From positions 95,348-159,347 of the forward strand of contig JAPLTX010000024.1 in NCBI GenBank assembly GCA_026397915.1: DNA of 64,000 nt, given 5' to 3'. The notes under the pieces were generated by a model. That model did not search any database. It was given only the letters and a program-made list of their open reading frames with translations, and was not told the DNA's origin. Shown one piece after another: positions 53,985-62,683 of this stretch. Each line of letters starts with the position of its first letter. Positions within the stretch are counted from its first letter, which is position 1. Position numbers and translations under genes: made by a program. The DNA is from Verrucomicrobiota bacterium. Its GTDB lineage: Bacteria > Verrucomicrobiota > Verrucomicrobiia > CAIQCK01.

Positions 53985-54827
53985 GTGGACATCATTCAAA
54001 CAGTTTCGGCGATGCGAGCGTGGTCGCGCATTGCGCGCGCGGCAGGCGAGCGCGTTGGCTTCGTGCCGACGATGGGCTACCTGCACGAAGGGCATCTGAG
54101 CCTGATGCGCGAGGCAAAGCGGCGCGCGGATTTATGCGTCGTCTCGATCTACGTAAACCCGACGCAGTTCGGGCCGAAGGAGGATTTCTCCAAATACCCG
54201 CGCGACTTCGAACGCGACCGGAAACTATGCGAGTCGGTCGGCGTGGACGCGATTTTCGCGCCAACGAACGAGGAAATGTATCCAGCGGGCGCGGCGACGA
54301 CCTGGGTGGAGGAGACTGCGGTGTCGGAGCGTTGGGAAGGCATGTCGCGGCCGGGGCATTTCCGCGGCGTCTGCACGGTGGTGGCGAAGCTTTTCAACTG
54401 CGTGCTGCCGGACGTGGCTTGCTTCGGCCAGAAGGACGCGCAGCAGTGCGCGGTGCTGCGGCGGATGGTGCGCGACCTAAACTTCCCGCTGGAGTTTGTC
54501 GTCTGCCCGACGGTGCGCGAGCCAGACGGGCTGGCGATGAGTTCGCGCAACGTCTATCTCAGCCCGACGGAGCGGCAGGAGGCGCTGGCGCTAAAGCAAT
54601 CGCTGGATCTGGCGCGGCGCGAACTGGCGGCGGGCCGGACGATTGACGAGGTGAGCGCGGCAATGACGAAGCTGATCACCAGCAAGCCGTCGGCACGGAT
54701 TGATTACATCGCGTTTGTGGATTCGGAGACGCTGCTGCCGGTGAATCGCTACGAGCCGGGCCGGTTGCTGGTGGCGATGGCGGTGTTTGTCGGCAAAACA
54801 CGGTTGATTGATAACATGGTGTTATGA
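53985..54827 (+). CDS. panC: Pantothenate synthetase
   Basis: A 280-residue ligase that joins pantoate and beta-alanine using ATP. It has [18 protein letters not shown] (HIGH-like), [52 protein letters not shown] and [10 protein letters not shown] (KMSKS-like). It starts at GTG 53985; the overlapping +1 frame is a shadow. It is followed by nadB after 82 bases that hold a repeat. It works with panB at 46828. Confidence 0.94.
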   Translation: MDIIQTVSAMRAWSRIARAAGERVGFVPTMGYLHEGHLSLMREAKRRADLCVVSIYVNPTQFGPKEDFSKYPRDFERDRKLCESVGVDAIFAPTNEEMYPAGAATTWVEETAVSERWEGMSRPGHFRGVCTVVAKLFNCVLPDVACFGQKDAQQCAVLRRMVRDLNFPLEFVVCPTVREPDGLAMSSRNVYLSPTERQEALALKQSLDLARRELAAGRTIDEVSAAMTKLITSKPSARIDYIAFVDSETLLPVNRYEPGRLLVAMAVFVGKTRLIDNMVL

Positions 54828-54836
54828 ACGGTATGG

Positions 54837-54894
54837 CTCACGCCAAGACGCCAAGACAGCAAAGAAGTTTTGCGCCTTGGCACCTTCGTGTGAG
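54837..54894. repeat. Inverted repeat of period-8 units between panC and nadB
   Basis: The left arm contains CGCCAAGA-CGCCAAGA-CAGCAAAG octamers. The right arm is the partial complement (TTTTGCGCCTTGGCACCTTC, then GTGTGAG). About three quarters of positions pair. Confidence 0.55.
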
Positions 54895-54909
54895 AAACTC
54901 CGGCTTGTC

Positions 54910-56511
54910 ATGATTGAAACTGATTTTCTCATCCTCGGCAGCGGCATCGGCGGCCTGTCATTCGCGCTGAAAGCCGCCGCGCACGGGCGCGTGGCGGTGG
55001 TCACGAAGAAAGAAAGCGCGGAATCGAACACGAACCGCGCGCAGGGCGGCATCGCTTGCGTGATGGCAGAGGGCGACTCGTTCGAGGCGCACGTGCGGGA
55101 CACGCTGGTGTGCGGCGACGGCTTGTGCAAGGAGGATGCAGTGCGCACGATCGTTACCGAAGGGCCGGCGCGCGTGAAAGAATTGATGAAACTCGGCGTG
55201 GAGTTCGCGCACTCGAAGAACGGCAAACTGGACCTCGGCCGCGAGGGCGGCCACTCGGCACGGCGGGTATTGCACGCAACGGACATCACCGGCCGCGAAA
55301 TCGAACGGGCGCTGTTGGCAGCAGCGGCGCGGCATCCGAACATCAAGATTTACGAAAACCATCATGCGGTGGACCTGATCACCACGCGGAAGCTCGGCCA
55401 GGAGGAATCGAATCGTTGTGTTGGCGCTTACGTGCTCGACAAGCAGGGTGGACGGGTCGAGGTGTTCAGCGCGCGTGTGACGATGCTGGCGACGGGTGGT
55501 TGCGGAAAGGTTTATCTCTACACGTCGAACCCGGACATTGCGACCGGTGACGGCGTGGCGATGGCCTATCGCGCTGGCGCGCGCGTGGCGAACATGGAGT
55601 TCATCCAGTTTCACCCGACGTGCCTCCATCACCCGAAGGCGCGGACGTTTCTCATCAGCGAGGCGGTGCGCGGCGAGGGGGCGCTGCTGGTGGACAAGGA
55701 CGGCCACGAGTTCATGGCGAAGTATCATCCGCAAGGCGCGCTCGCTCCGCGCGACATCGTGGCACGGGCGATTGACGCCGAAATGAAAAAGACCGGCGCC
55801 GATTGCGTGTATCTCGATATCACGCACAAGCCGGCGAAGTTCATCATCCATCGCTTTCCGAACATCTATGAGATGCTGCTGCGCTACGGCATTGACATGA
55901 CGAAGGAGTCGGTGCCGGTGGTGCCGGCGGCGCATTACATGTGCGGCGGCGTGCTGTCGGACGTGGACGGCGGGACGGACGTGGAGGGGTTGTTCGCGGT
56001 CGGCGAGGTTGCATGCACCGGGTTGCACGGCGCGAACCGGCTGGCGAGCAACTCGCTGCTTGAGGCCGTCGTGATGGCGCATCGCGCGGCGATCAAAGGG
56101 GCGGCGGCGTTGGAGCGACTGCCCCGCAACCAGATCGCGATTCCGCCGTGGCAAAGCGGCGAGGCGCATGACGTGGACGAATTGGTGGTGGTGTCGCATC
56201 TCTGGGATGAAATCCGCCGCCTGATGTGGGACTACGTCGGCATCGTGCGAACCGACAAGCGGCTACAACGGGCCAAGACGCGCATTGAAAACTTGCAGCG
56301 AGAGATTTTGGATTACTACTGGGACTTCATCGTGACGGCCGACTTGTTGGAGTTGCGCAACATCGCTACGGTAGCGTGGCTGATCGTCGAGAGCGCGCTC
56401 CAACGCAAGGAAAGCCGCGGTCTGCATTACACGCTCGATCACCCGAACCGCGACGACGCCGGCTCGTTAAAAGACACGGTGTTGCGGCGGGGTGAGGCGG
56501 GGAGGGTGTGA
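54910..56511 (+). CDS. nadB: L-aspartate oxidase
   Basis: A 533-residue FAD enzyme oxidising aspartate to iminoaspartate, the first step of NAD synthesis. Features are the FAD-binding [49 protein letters not shown] and [40 protein letters not shown] and [20 protein letters not shown] come later. The C-terminal helical domain ends normally. The ATG at 54910 is chosen because the upstream frame runs through a repeat. No nadA or nadC is in the window. Confidence 0.93.
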   Translation: MIETDFLILGSGIGGLSFALKAAAHGRVAVVTKKESAESNTNRAQGGIACVMAEGDSFEAHVRDTLVCGDGLCKEDAVRTIVTEGPARVKELMKLGVEFAHSKNGKLDLGREGGHSARRVLHATDITGREIERALLAAAARHPNIKIYENHHAVDLITTRKLGQEESNRCVGAYVLDKQGGRVEVFSARVTMLATGGCGKVYLYTSNPDIATGDGVAMAYRAGARVANMEFIQFHPTCLHHPKARTFLISEAVRGEGALLVDKDGHEFMAKYHPQGALAPRDIVARAIDAEMKKTGADCVYLDITHKPAKFIIHRFPNIYEMLLRYGIDMTKESVPVVPAAHYMCGGVLSDVDGGTDVEGLFAVGEVACTGLHGANRLASNSLLEAVVMAHRAAIKGAAALERLPRNQIAIPPWQSGEAHDVDELVVVSHLWDEIRRLMWDYVGIVRTDKRLQRAKTRIENLQREILDYYWDFIVTADLLELRNIATVAWLIVESALQRKESRGLHYTLDHPNRDDAGSLKDTVLRRGEAGRV

Positions 56512-56550
56512 TGCGTAACGCGTAATACGTAATCAAGCAGTTACGTATTA
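56512..56550. repeat. Period-7 inverted repeat overlapping a gene end
   Basis: ATGCGTA-ACGCGTA-ATACGTA heptamers are followed by a perfect 10-base pair TAATACGTAA (56523-56532) / TTACGTATTA (56541-56550). The right arm includes the stop codon of the YaeQ-like gene, and the left side touches the nadB stop. Confidence 0.6.
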
Positions 56551-57102
56551 GGGCGCCGTCACCCGCAGCGCCGTCTCAAACCACAGGTCATTGAACACAA
56601 GCTGCATCATCTCGCCGGGCACGAGCTTGACGAGGTGAAGCGAGTTGGAACCACTGGCCAACGCGAGCAGTTCGGGGATGAAGCCGGGGTCGAACGTCAG
56701 CAGCCGGACGCGGCTGAGCCGCCGGATGTTGCGTTGAGCCTGTTCGACGGTCTTGGCCACATCGCGGGCGCTTTTCTTGACGATCCAGATGTCGGCATCA
56801 CCGAGCTTCAGCGTTAGCTTCTCCAGCTTGTGGAGCGACACCTCGCCGCACTCGATCCACAACTCCGGCCGACCGTCCAACGCGAGCGTGATGAGATCCG
56901 GCACGAACGGCACGCCTGGCAATTCCACGTCCACTTCCAACCGCAGCCGGTCGCTGTGGAAGATCACAAACGCCAGCGCCTTGAGCAGCACGTGATCCAG
57001 CGTCTCGTTCTGGCTCTGGCTGATGACGATCTTGGACGGCAACTTGCGGCTTTTCTCGTCGGAGCCGAGCGCGAAGGTGAGCTTGGTGGAGAGCGGCGGC
57101 AT
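56548..57102 (-). CDS. YaeQ-like protein
   Basis: A 184-residue protein resembling the YaeQ family (PD-(D/E)xK nuclease-like fold). A family-like order of blocks is seen: ETLDHVLLKALAFVIFHSDR, PDLITLALDGRPELWIECGE and KLGDADIWIVKKSARDVAKT. Overall similarity is recognised only by eye. Its function is unknown. The stop codon lies in a repeat arm. It is downstream of kbl on the same strand (49-base gap) and may be co-transcribed. Confidence 0.6.
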   Translation of the reverse strand: MPPLSTKLTFALGSDEKSRKLPSKIVISQSQNETLDHVLLKALAFVIFHSDRLRLEVDVELPGVPFVPDLITLALDGRPELWIECGEVSLHKLEKLTLKLGDADIWIVKKSARDVAKTVEQAQRNIRRLSRVRLLTFDPGFIPELLALASGSNSLHLVKLVPGEMMQLVFNDLWFETALRVTAP

Positions 57103-57151
57103 GGGAGGAATGCGTATTGCGCAGGGAAGTGACTGCTCCCTCGAAGTCCCC

Positions 57152-58336
57152 TTAGACGCCCAACTCCCGCTTCACTTCGCCGAACGCGCGGATGGCGAAC
57201 TCCAGGTCTTCGCGCGAGTGCGCCGCCGAGATTTGCGTGCGGATGCGTGCCTTGCCTTGCGGCACGACCGGGTAGGAAAAGGCGATGACATAGACGCCCT
57301 TGGCCAACATTGCCTCCGCCACGCGCCCGGCGAGCGTGGCGTCGCCGAACATGATCGGCACGATCGGATGCGCGCCGGGCAGGATGTTGAAGCCGAGTCC
57401 CGCCATGCCGTCGCGGAAGAACTTTGTGTTTGTCTCCAGCTTGTCGCGGAGCGCGGTGGACTCGGAGAGCAGTTCGAGCGCCTTGATGGAGCCGGAAACA
57501 ATCGGCGGCGCGACGGTGTTGGAGAAGAGATACGGCCGCGAGCGTTGGCGCAGGAACTCGACGATCTCCTTGCGGCCGCTGGTATAACCACCGCTGGCGC
57601 CGCCGAGCGCCTTGCCAAGCGTGCCAGTGATGATGTCCACGCGCCCCATGACACCATGATGCTCGTGCGAGCCGCGCCCGTGCCGGCCGAGGACGCCGAC
57701 GGCGTGCGAATCGTCCACCATCACGAGCGCGCCATGTTTCTCGGCGAGATCGCAGATGGCCGGCAGGTTGGCGATGGAGCCGTCCATCGAAAACACGCCA
57801 TCGGTAGCGACCAGCCGGAACCGCGCGGAGGCCGTCTCGCGCAGCTTCGCTTCGAGGTCGCCCATGTCGTTGTTGCGGTAGCGGAACCGCTGCGCCTTGC
57901 AGAGCCGGATGCCGTCAATGATGCTCGCGTGGTTCAACTCGTCAGAGATGACCGCGTCCTCTTCGCTGAGCAGCGTCTCGAAGAGGCCGCCGTTGGCGTC
58001 GAAGCAGGACGAGTAGAGGATCGTGTCCTCCGTGCCGAGAAACTCCGCCAGCTTCGCTTCGAGCTGCTTGTGGATGCTCTGTGTGCCGCAGATGAACCGC
58101 ACCGACGCCAGTCCGTAACCCCACCGTTCCAGCGCCTCGCGCGCCGCAAATGTCACCGCCGGATGTTGCGCGAGGCCGAGGTAGTTGTTGGCGCAGAGGT
58201 TCAGCACCGGCTGGCCGTTGGCGACGCGGACGCGCGTGCCCTGCGGCGTGGCGAGCACGCGCTCGCGTTTGCAGGTGCCGGCGGCACTGATGTCGGCGAG
58301 TTGCCGCTGGAGATGTTGTTGGAAGGAGCGAAGCAT
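57152..58336 (-). CDS. kbl: Glycine C-acetyltransferase (2-amino-3-ketobutyrate CoA ligase)
   Basis: A 394-residue PLP enzyme of the alpha-oxoamine synthase family. Features are [77 protein letters not shown] and the PLP lysine in [16 protein letters not shown]. The FICGTQ.IHK.LE pattern favours Kbl over BioF or HemA. The start at 58336 ([13 protein letters not shown]) fits the family; an ATG at 58381 is also in frame. No threonine dehydrogenase (tdh) is next to it. Confidence 0.9.
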   Translation of the reverse strand: MLRSFQQHLQRQLADISAAGTCKRERVLATPQGTRVRVANGQPVLNLCANNYLGLAQHPAVTFAAREALERWGYGLASVRFICGTQSIHKQLEAKLAEFLGTEDTILYSSCFDANGGLFETLLSEEDAVISDELNHASIIDGIRLCKAQRFRYRNNDMGDLEAKLRETASARFRLVATDGVFSMDGSIANLPAICDLAEKHGALVMVDDSHAVGVLGRHGRGSHEHHGVMGRVDIITGTLGKALGGASGGYTSGRKEIVEFLRQRSRPYLFSNTVAPPIVSGSIKALELLSESTALRDKLETNTKFFRDGMAGLGFNILPGAHPIVPIMFGDATLAGRVAEAMLAKGVYVIAFSYPVVPQGKARIRTQISAAHSREDLEFAIRAFGEVKRELGV

Positions 58337-58450
58337 GGGCGTGACCGGGTTTAAGTTGCAGTTGTCGCCGTCATTTGACACCGCGCTTCCGGCGGCCGCA
58401 AGCTAAACTTCCGGTCGCTTGCGACAACCGCCAACGCCACACCCAAATGC

Positions 58451-58479
58451 TTGACCGATTGGAACCGCTGGGGGATGAT
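58451..58479 (+). promoter_or_regulatory. Sigma70-like promoter of the second giant kinase
   Basis: TTGACC (58451-58456), a 17-base spacer, then GATGAT (58474-58479). AGGGAG (58491-58496) precedes the ATG at 58503. The layout matches the first kinase promoter (same -35 box, short leader). Confidence 0.45.
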
Positions 58480-58502
58480 TCGTGCCCAACAGGGAGTTGC
58501 GT

Positions 58503-61500
58503 ATGAGTTCACTGGCGGGACAAACATTCGCCGGCTACGAGATCATTTGTGAACTCGGCCGGGGCGGCATGGGCGCAGTCTATAAGGCCCGCCAGCCGAG
58601 GCTCGACCGCCTCGTCGCCCTCAAGGTCATGTCCTCCGACCTCGCCAGCGATCCCGATTTCGTCGCCCGGTTCAAGCGAGAAGCCAACGCTGCCGCATCC
58701 CTGAATCATGAGAACATCGTGCAGGTGTTCTCTGCCGGTGAGTTCGAGGGCGGCCACTTCATCGCAATGGAGTTTGTCGAGGGCACCACCCTGCGACATC
58801 ACATCCAAAACCAAGGCCGGCTCGACCCGCGCGAGGCCGTCGCCATCACCATTCTCGTTGCCCAAGCCCTCCAATACGCTTGGAACAAAGCCCGGCTCAT
58901 CCACCGCGACATCAAGCCGGAGAATATCTTCCTCTCCAACGTCGGCGAGGTAAAGGTCGGCGACCTCGGGCTGGCGAAGACCGTCGGCGGCGGCACCACG
59001 AGCCTGACGCAGACGGGCATGATGATGGGCAGCCCGCATTACATCAGCCCGGAGCAGGCGCGAGGCCTGAGCGACATAGATTTCCGGACGGACGTTTACA
59101 GTCTGGGCTGCACGCTCTACCACATGCTCACGGGCCGGCCGCCTTACGAGGGTAGCGATCCGTTGGTGGTGATCAACAAACACGTCAATGAGCCACCGCC
59201 GGCGATCTTCAAAGTGTGGCCAACCTGTCCGATACCGCTGGCGTTGGCGGCGGGCAAGATGCTGGCGAAGAACCGGAATGACCGGCCGGCGAGCTATGAG
59301 GACCTCATCGAGCAGTTGCGGGAGGTGCACGGCAAACTGAAACCCGCTACGGCGGTCGCGCCCGTGAGCGCGAGCGAGCCGACACAGGTGTTGCCCGCGC
59401 CCGCGCCCAAACCAGTTGTCGCGAGAACGTCCACGCCGCGTCCGACACCGGCAGCGAAGAGGAAATCGGTGATTAGTGATTGGAGATTTGTGATTGGTGG
59501 GGCTGCAGCCGTTGCGCTGATTGCAGGCGCGGTGTGGTGGTTTGCGGGTCGCGGGGGCGAAGGAGCTGGCGGAACGAAGGTGTTGGACTTGGGAGGCGGC
59601 GTGAAGATGGAACTGGTCGCCATCCCGCCCGGCGAGTTCTTGTTCGGCAACAACCCGTCGCACAAGGCGGCGATCCGGGACGAGTTCTGGCTGGGGCGCA
59701 CCGAGGTTACCGTAGGCCAGTGGAAGCAGTTTGTGGCGGCAACCGGCTATGAAACCAGAGCGGAGAAGAGCAACGGCGCGGCTCACTGGTGCCCGCAAGG
59801 CCCAGGAAAGGGAACGGTCGGGGCCGGCAGCAAAGGGACCTACTGGCGGACCTTGAATGTTGGCTTCCCGCTTCAAGACAACCATCCGGTGGCGTGCATC
59901 ACTTGGAACGATGCGATGGCGTTCTGCGAGTGGCTGACGGAGCGGGAACGGAAAGCCGGCCGTTTGCGGGCGGACTATGTGTTGCGGTTGCCGACGGAGG
60001 CGGAGTGGGAATACGCCTGCCGTGCCGGCACGACAACGAAGTTCTGGTGGGGCGATGACGTCAACGACGGCGAAGGCCGTGTGAATTGGGGCGGCACCGA
60101 GGATGGATTTGAGTTCATGTCGCCCGTGGATCATTTCGGCGAACGGGGCCGGAATCGGCTCGGGTTGGCCGACATGTTGGGCAACGTCGCCGAGTTGTGT
60201 CTGGATTGTTTCGATGCCGCAGGAACGGATGGACAACCTTCGGGTGGCACTCCTCGATGCGCGCCTCGGGGCGGGAGTTTTTCTCCGGGTCGCGGCGATT
60301 GCTCCACGCGTAATCCCCACGCGCGTTCCGAGCTTCCTTACGGCACAGAAGGCTTCCGTGTCTGTCTCGGTCCGGACGCGCTCGGGTCTGCGGCGTCGGC
60401 CGCTGCCGTTCCAGCCGCGCCTGCCACAGCCCGGCAACTACGCCAGACCCTTGACCTGCTCGCGCTCACGGACCCGGTCAAGGATCGGGTCCAAGCGGTC
60501 GGCGGCACTATTCCATCAAAGGCCAACGTTTGGGAGCGGCGGGACGGGGCGTTGGTTTATGTGAGCGATGGCAGTTCGGGCAAACTCGTGCCGCCCGTGG
60601 CTATTCACGCCCGTAGTTACGAGATTGAAATCCTCTACGAACGGTTGTCTGGCTCGGGAGGCTTTCTTGTGGATCTTCCGATTGAGGGATCGCAGCTTGT
60701 TTCCATCTATGTTGACGTGCCGGGATTCAGGACGATCAACAGCAGGATAGGTCGCCCGTGGCCGTCAAATACTGCCAAACGTGGCTGCGTCGTCGTCCGA
60801 ATGGATCGCGGCGAAAGCGGCTCCAACGACCGCATCACTGTCCATCTGGATGGCGAACTGTGGGAAGACTGGAAAGGGGATCTTCACGCTCTCGAATCGC
60901 GGAAAGGTGAACCGCACCCCGATTTCGCCGGCCAGCTGATGTTTTCGCTCTTCGCACGCAAAGACAACTACAAGTTCACCACATGGACGCTGCGTGTGTT
61001 CGATGGCGAGGCGACCGTGCTGCGCGGTGGCGACACGGCACCCACCGCCGACGTTGGCTGGCAGAACGCCATCAACCTGCTGCCGCTGATTGATCCGGCG
61101 AAGGACGCGGTGGAGGGGACCTGGACGATCGAGAATGGTGAACTCATCGGTGATAACAATGGGTTCGCTCGCATCGAGATTCCTTACCAGCCGCCTTCTG
61201 AATACGACTTCCTCGTGGAGTTCAAACAACTACGCAAAGGCATCGGCGGCTGCCAGCATCTGGCCAAGGCGGGCCGGAACTTCACGTGGAACTTCTTTGG
61301 CGCGTCGGGTAGCGAGCTTTTTGCATTTGAAAAAGTCGGCGGTCAAGGCATGCAAGGCAATCCAACCACGGCGAGACTTTCGCGGATCGAGTTGGGTCGC
61401 GTGTATGCTTCCATGGTCCAGGTCCGCAACGGCCAAGTGACGGCCTTTCTGGATGGCAAACAGGTTTCCTCCTGGAAGACCAACTACACCGACATGGACG

Positions 61501-62162
61501 CTTACGCCGGTTGGAAGCTGCGCAACCCCTCTCTCTTGGGAGTTGGATCCCAGAGCCGACTTGCTTTCCGCCGCATCGAAATCCGCGAGGTCACCGGCAA
61601 AGGCACCTTCACGCGCGGCGCGCCAGCCGCTCAATCCAACACTCCAACACTCCAGCACTCCAATCCTCCCGCCGCTCTCTCCGCTTTCTGCGCCGAAGTC
61701 GCCGCGCTGCCGGCGGAGCAGCAAGTCGCGCGCGTCGTGGCGAAGTTGAAGGAACTCAATCCGAGGTTTGGCGGGAAGGCGACGCACAAGATCGTTGACG
61801 GCCAAGTGGAAGAACTGCACTTCGGCACTGCGGTCCTATCCGACATCTCCCCCATCCGTGCGCTTGCCCAATTGAAAAAACTGACATGCTCGGGATTCCC
61901 TGACCGGATTTGTCCCCTCTCCGACATCTCGCCGTTGCGAGATTTGCATCTGGATGGCTTCAGGCTGGTTAATACCCGGGTGTCTGATTTCTCTCCATTG
62001 GCGGGGATGCCATTGAAACAGTTCTACTGCGACCCTGCTGTGGCCGCCCAACCCGCCAACAGGGCCATCCTGCGCTCCATCAGGACGCTGGAGAAAATCA
62101 ACAACCTGCCCACCGCCGAATTTTGGAAGAAGGTGGAGGCCGGCGATCTGCCGAAGCCGTAG
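58503..62162 (+). CDS. Giant membrane Ser/Thr kinase with FGE-like and LamG-like domains
   Basis: A 1219-residue protein. Kinase domain about 10-275: LGRGGMGAVYKARQPRLDRL, LIHRDIKPENIFLSN, GDLGLAKT. One membrane helix at about 329-350. An FGE/SUMF1-like domain at about 365-625 (MELVAIPPGEFLFG; LGRTEVTVGQWKQF; LADMLGNVAELCLD). Two beta-sandwich units each start LLxLxDPxKDxV (about 645 and 857) and resemble DUF1080/LamG sugar-binding folds. The final module (about 1055-1219) matches residues 434-640 of the kinase at 49151. The ATG at 58503, with AGGGAG before it, is preferred over the GTG at 58482. Short repeats occur in two linkers. The ligand is unknown. Confidence 0.87.
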   Translation: MSSLAGQTFAGYEIICELGRGGMGAVYKARQPRLDRLVALKVMSSDLASDPDFVARFKREANAAASLNHENIVQVFSAGEFEGGHFIAMEFVEGTTLRHHIQNQGRLDPREAVAITILVAQALQYAWNKARLIHRDIKPENIFLSNVGEVKVGDLGLAKTVGGGTTSLTQTGMMMGSPHYISPEQARGLSDIDFRTDVYSLGCTLYHMLTGRPPYEGSDPLVVINKHVNEPPPAIFKVWPTCPIPLALAAGKMLAKNRNDRPASYEDLIEQLREVHGKLKPATAVAPVSASEPTQVLPAPAPKPVVARTSTPRPTPAAKRKSVISDWRFVIGGAAAVALIAGAVWWFAGRGGEGAGGTKVLDLGGGVKMELVAIPPGEFLFGNNPSHKAAIRDEFWLGRTEVTVGQWKQFVAATGYETRAEKSNGAAHWCPQGPGKGTVGAGSKGTYWRTLNVGFPLQDNHPVACITWNDAMAFCEWLTERERKAGRLRADYVLRLPTEAEWEYACRAGTTTKFWWGDDVNDGEGRVNWGGTEDGFEFMSPVDHFGERGRNRLGLADMLGNVAELCLDCFDAAGTDGQPSGGTPRCAPRGGSFSPGRGDCSTRNPHARSELPYGTEGFRVCLGPDALGSAASAAAVPAAPATARQLRQTLDLLALTDPVKDRVQAVGGTIPSKANVWERRDGALVYVSDGSSGKLVPPVAIHARSYEIEILYERLSGSGGFLVDLPIEGSQLVSIYVDVPGFRTINSRIGRPWPSNTAKRGCVVVRMDRGESGSNDRITVHLDGELWEDWKGDLHALESRKGEPHPDFAGQLMFSLFARKDNYKFTTWTLRVFDGEATVLRGGDTAPTADVGWQNAINLLPLIDPAKDAVEGTWTIENGELIGDNNGFARIEIPYQPPSEYDFLVEFKQLRKGIGGCQHLAKAGRNFTWNFFGASGSELFAFEKVGGQGMQGNPTTARLSRIELGRVYASMVQVRNGQVTAFLDGKQVSSWKTNYTDMDAYAGWKLRNPSLLGVGSQSRLAFRRIEIREVTGKGTFTRGAPAAQSNTPTLQHSNPPAALSAFCAEVAALPAEQQVARVVAKLKELNPRFGGKATHKIVDGQVEELHFGTAVLSDISPIRALAQLKKLTCSGFPDRICPLSDISPLRDLHLDGFRLVNTRVSDFSPLAGMPLKQFYCDPAVAAQPANRAILRSIRTLEKINNLPTAEFWKKVEAGDLPKP
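59467..59500 (+). repeat. In-frame period-7 repeat before the kinase membrane helix
   Basis: The heptamers GTGATTA, GTGATTG, GAGATTT and GTGATTG run in tandem and encode VISDWRFVIGG, joining the kinase domain to its membrane helix. Confidence 0.5.
61623..61668 (+). repeat. In-frame period-8 repeat in a kinase linker
   Basis: ACTCCAAC-ACTCCAGC-ACTCCAAT octamers, the same family as the panB-dapL repeat, encode SNTPTLQHSNPPA between the second LamG-like unit and the C-terminal module. Confidence 0.55.
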
Positions 62163-62168
62163 TGCGCC

Positions 62169-62196
62169 TTGACCCGTTGGCGTGAACTGTTAGCGT
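62169..62196 (+). promoter_or_regulatory. Putative leaderless promoter of the hydrogenase protease gene
   Basis: TTGACC (62169-62174), a 16-base spacer, then TAGCGT (62191-62196). It ends six bases before the GTG at 62203. Confidence 0.5.
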
Positions 62197-62202
62197 GGAA
62201 CG

Positions 62203-62682
62203 GTGCAAACGATGAAGACCTTGGTGCTCGGTTTGGGCAACGACATCCTCGCCGACGACGCCGTCGGCATTCTGGCGGCGCGCGCGCTGAAGGAACGACT
62301 GGGCGGTGTGGCGGACGTGCAGGAAACCTCGTGGCATGGCGTGGCGCTGCTGGAGTTGTTCATCGGCTACGAGCGCGCCATCCTGCTCGACGCCGTCATG
62401 ACCGGCAAACATGCGCCCGGCACGGTCATTGAGATCAACCCCGATGACCTCGCCCCCATCCAAGGCGCCTCGCCGCATTTCACCGGTCTGCCAGAGATGA
62501 TCGCGATGGCCAAGGAACTCGAACTGGAGTTTCCGAAGAACTTCCGCATCTTCGCCGTCGAGGTGGCCGACCCTCACACCATTGGCGGCGAGATGACGCC
62601 CGCCGTTCGTGACGCCATCCCCGCGCTCTGCGACCGCGTCTGTGCTGCGCTCGCTGAGCCGCCGGCATCCAAGGAGAAATGA
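62203..62682 (+). CDS. Hydrogenase maturation protease
   Basis: A 159-residue endopeptidase of the HyaD/HoxW/HycI family. Such enzymes trim the C-terminus of [NiFe]-hydrogenase large subunits after nickel insertion. The signature LGLGNDILADDAVGILAARA, the second acidic site ILLDAVMTGK and the histidine in GASPHFTGLPEM are present. GTG 62203 fits the promoter; the ATG at 62212 is an alternative. The two hydrogenase-like complexes in this window lack Ni-Fe ligands, so its target is probably a true hydrogenase elsewhere. A stop is followed after 1 base by the next gene. Confidence 0.85.
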   Translation: MQTMKTLVLGLGNDILADDAVGILAARALKERLGGVADVQETSWHGVALLELFIGYERAILLDAVMTGKHAPGTVIEINPDDLAPIQGASPHFTGLPEMIAMAKELELEFPKNFRIFAVEVADPHTIGGEMTPAVRDAIPALCDRVCAALAEPPASKEK

Positions 62683-62683
62683 T

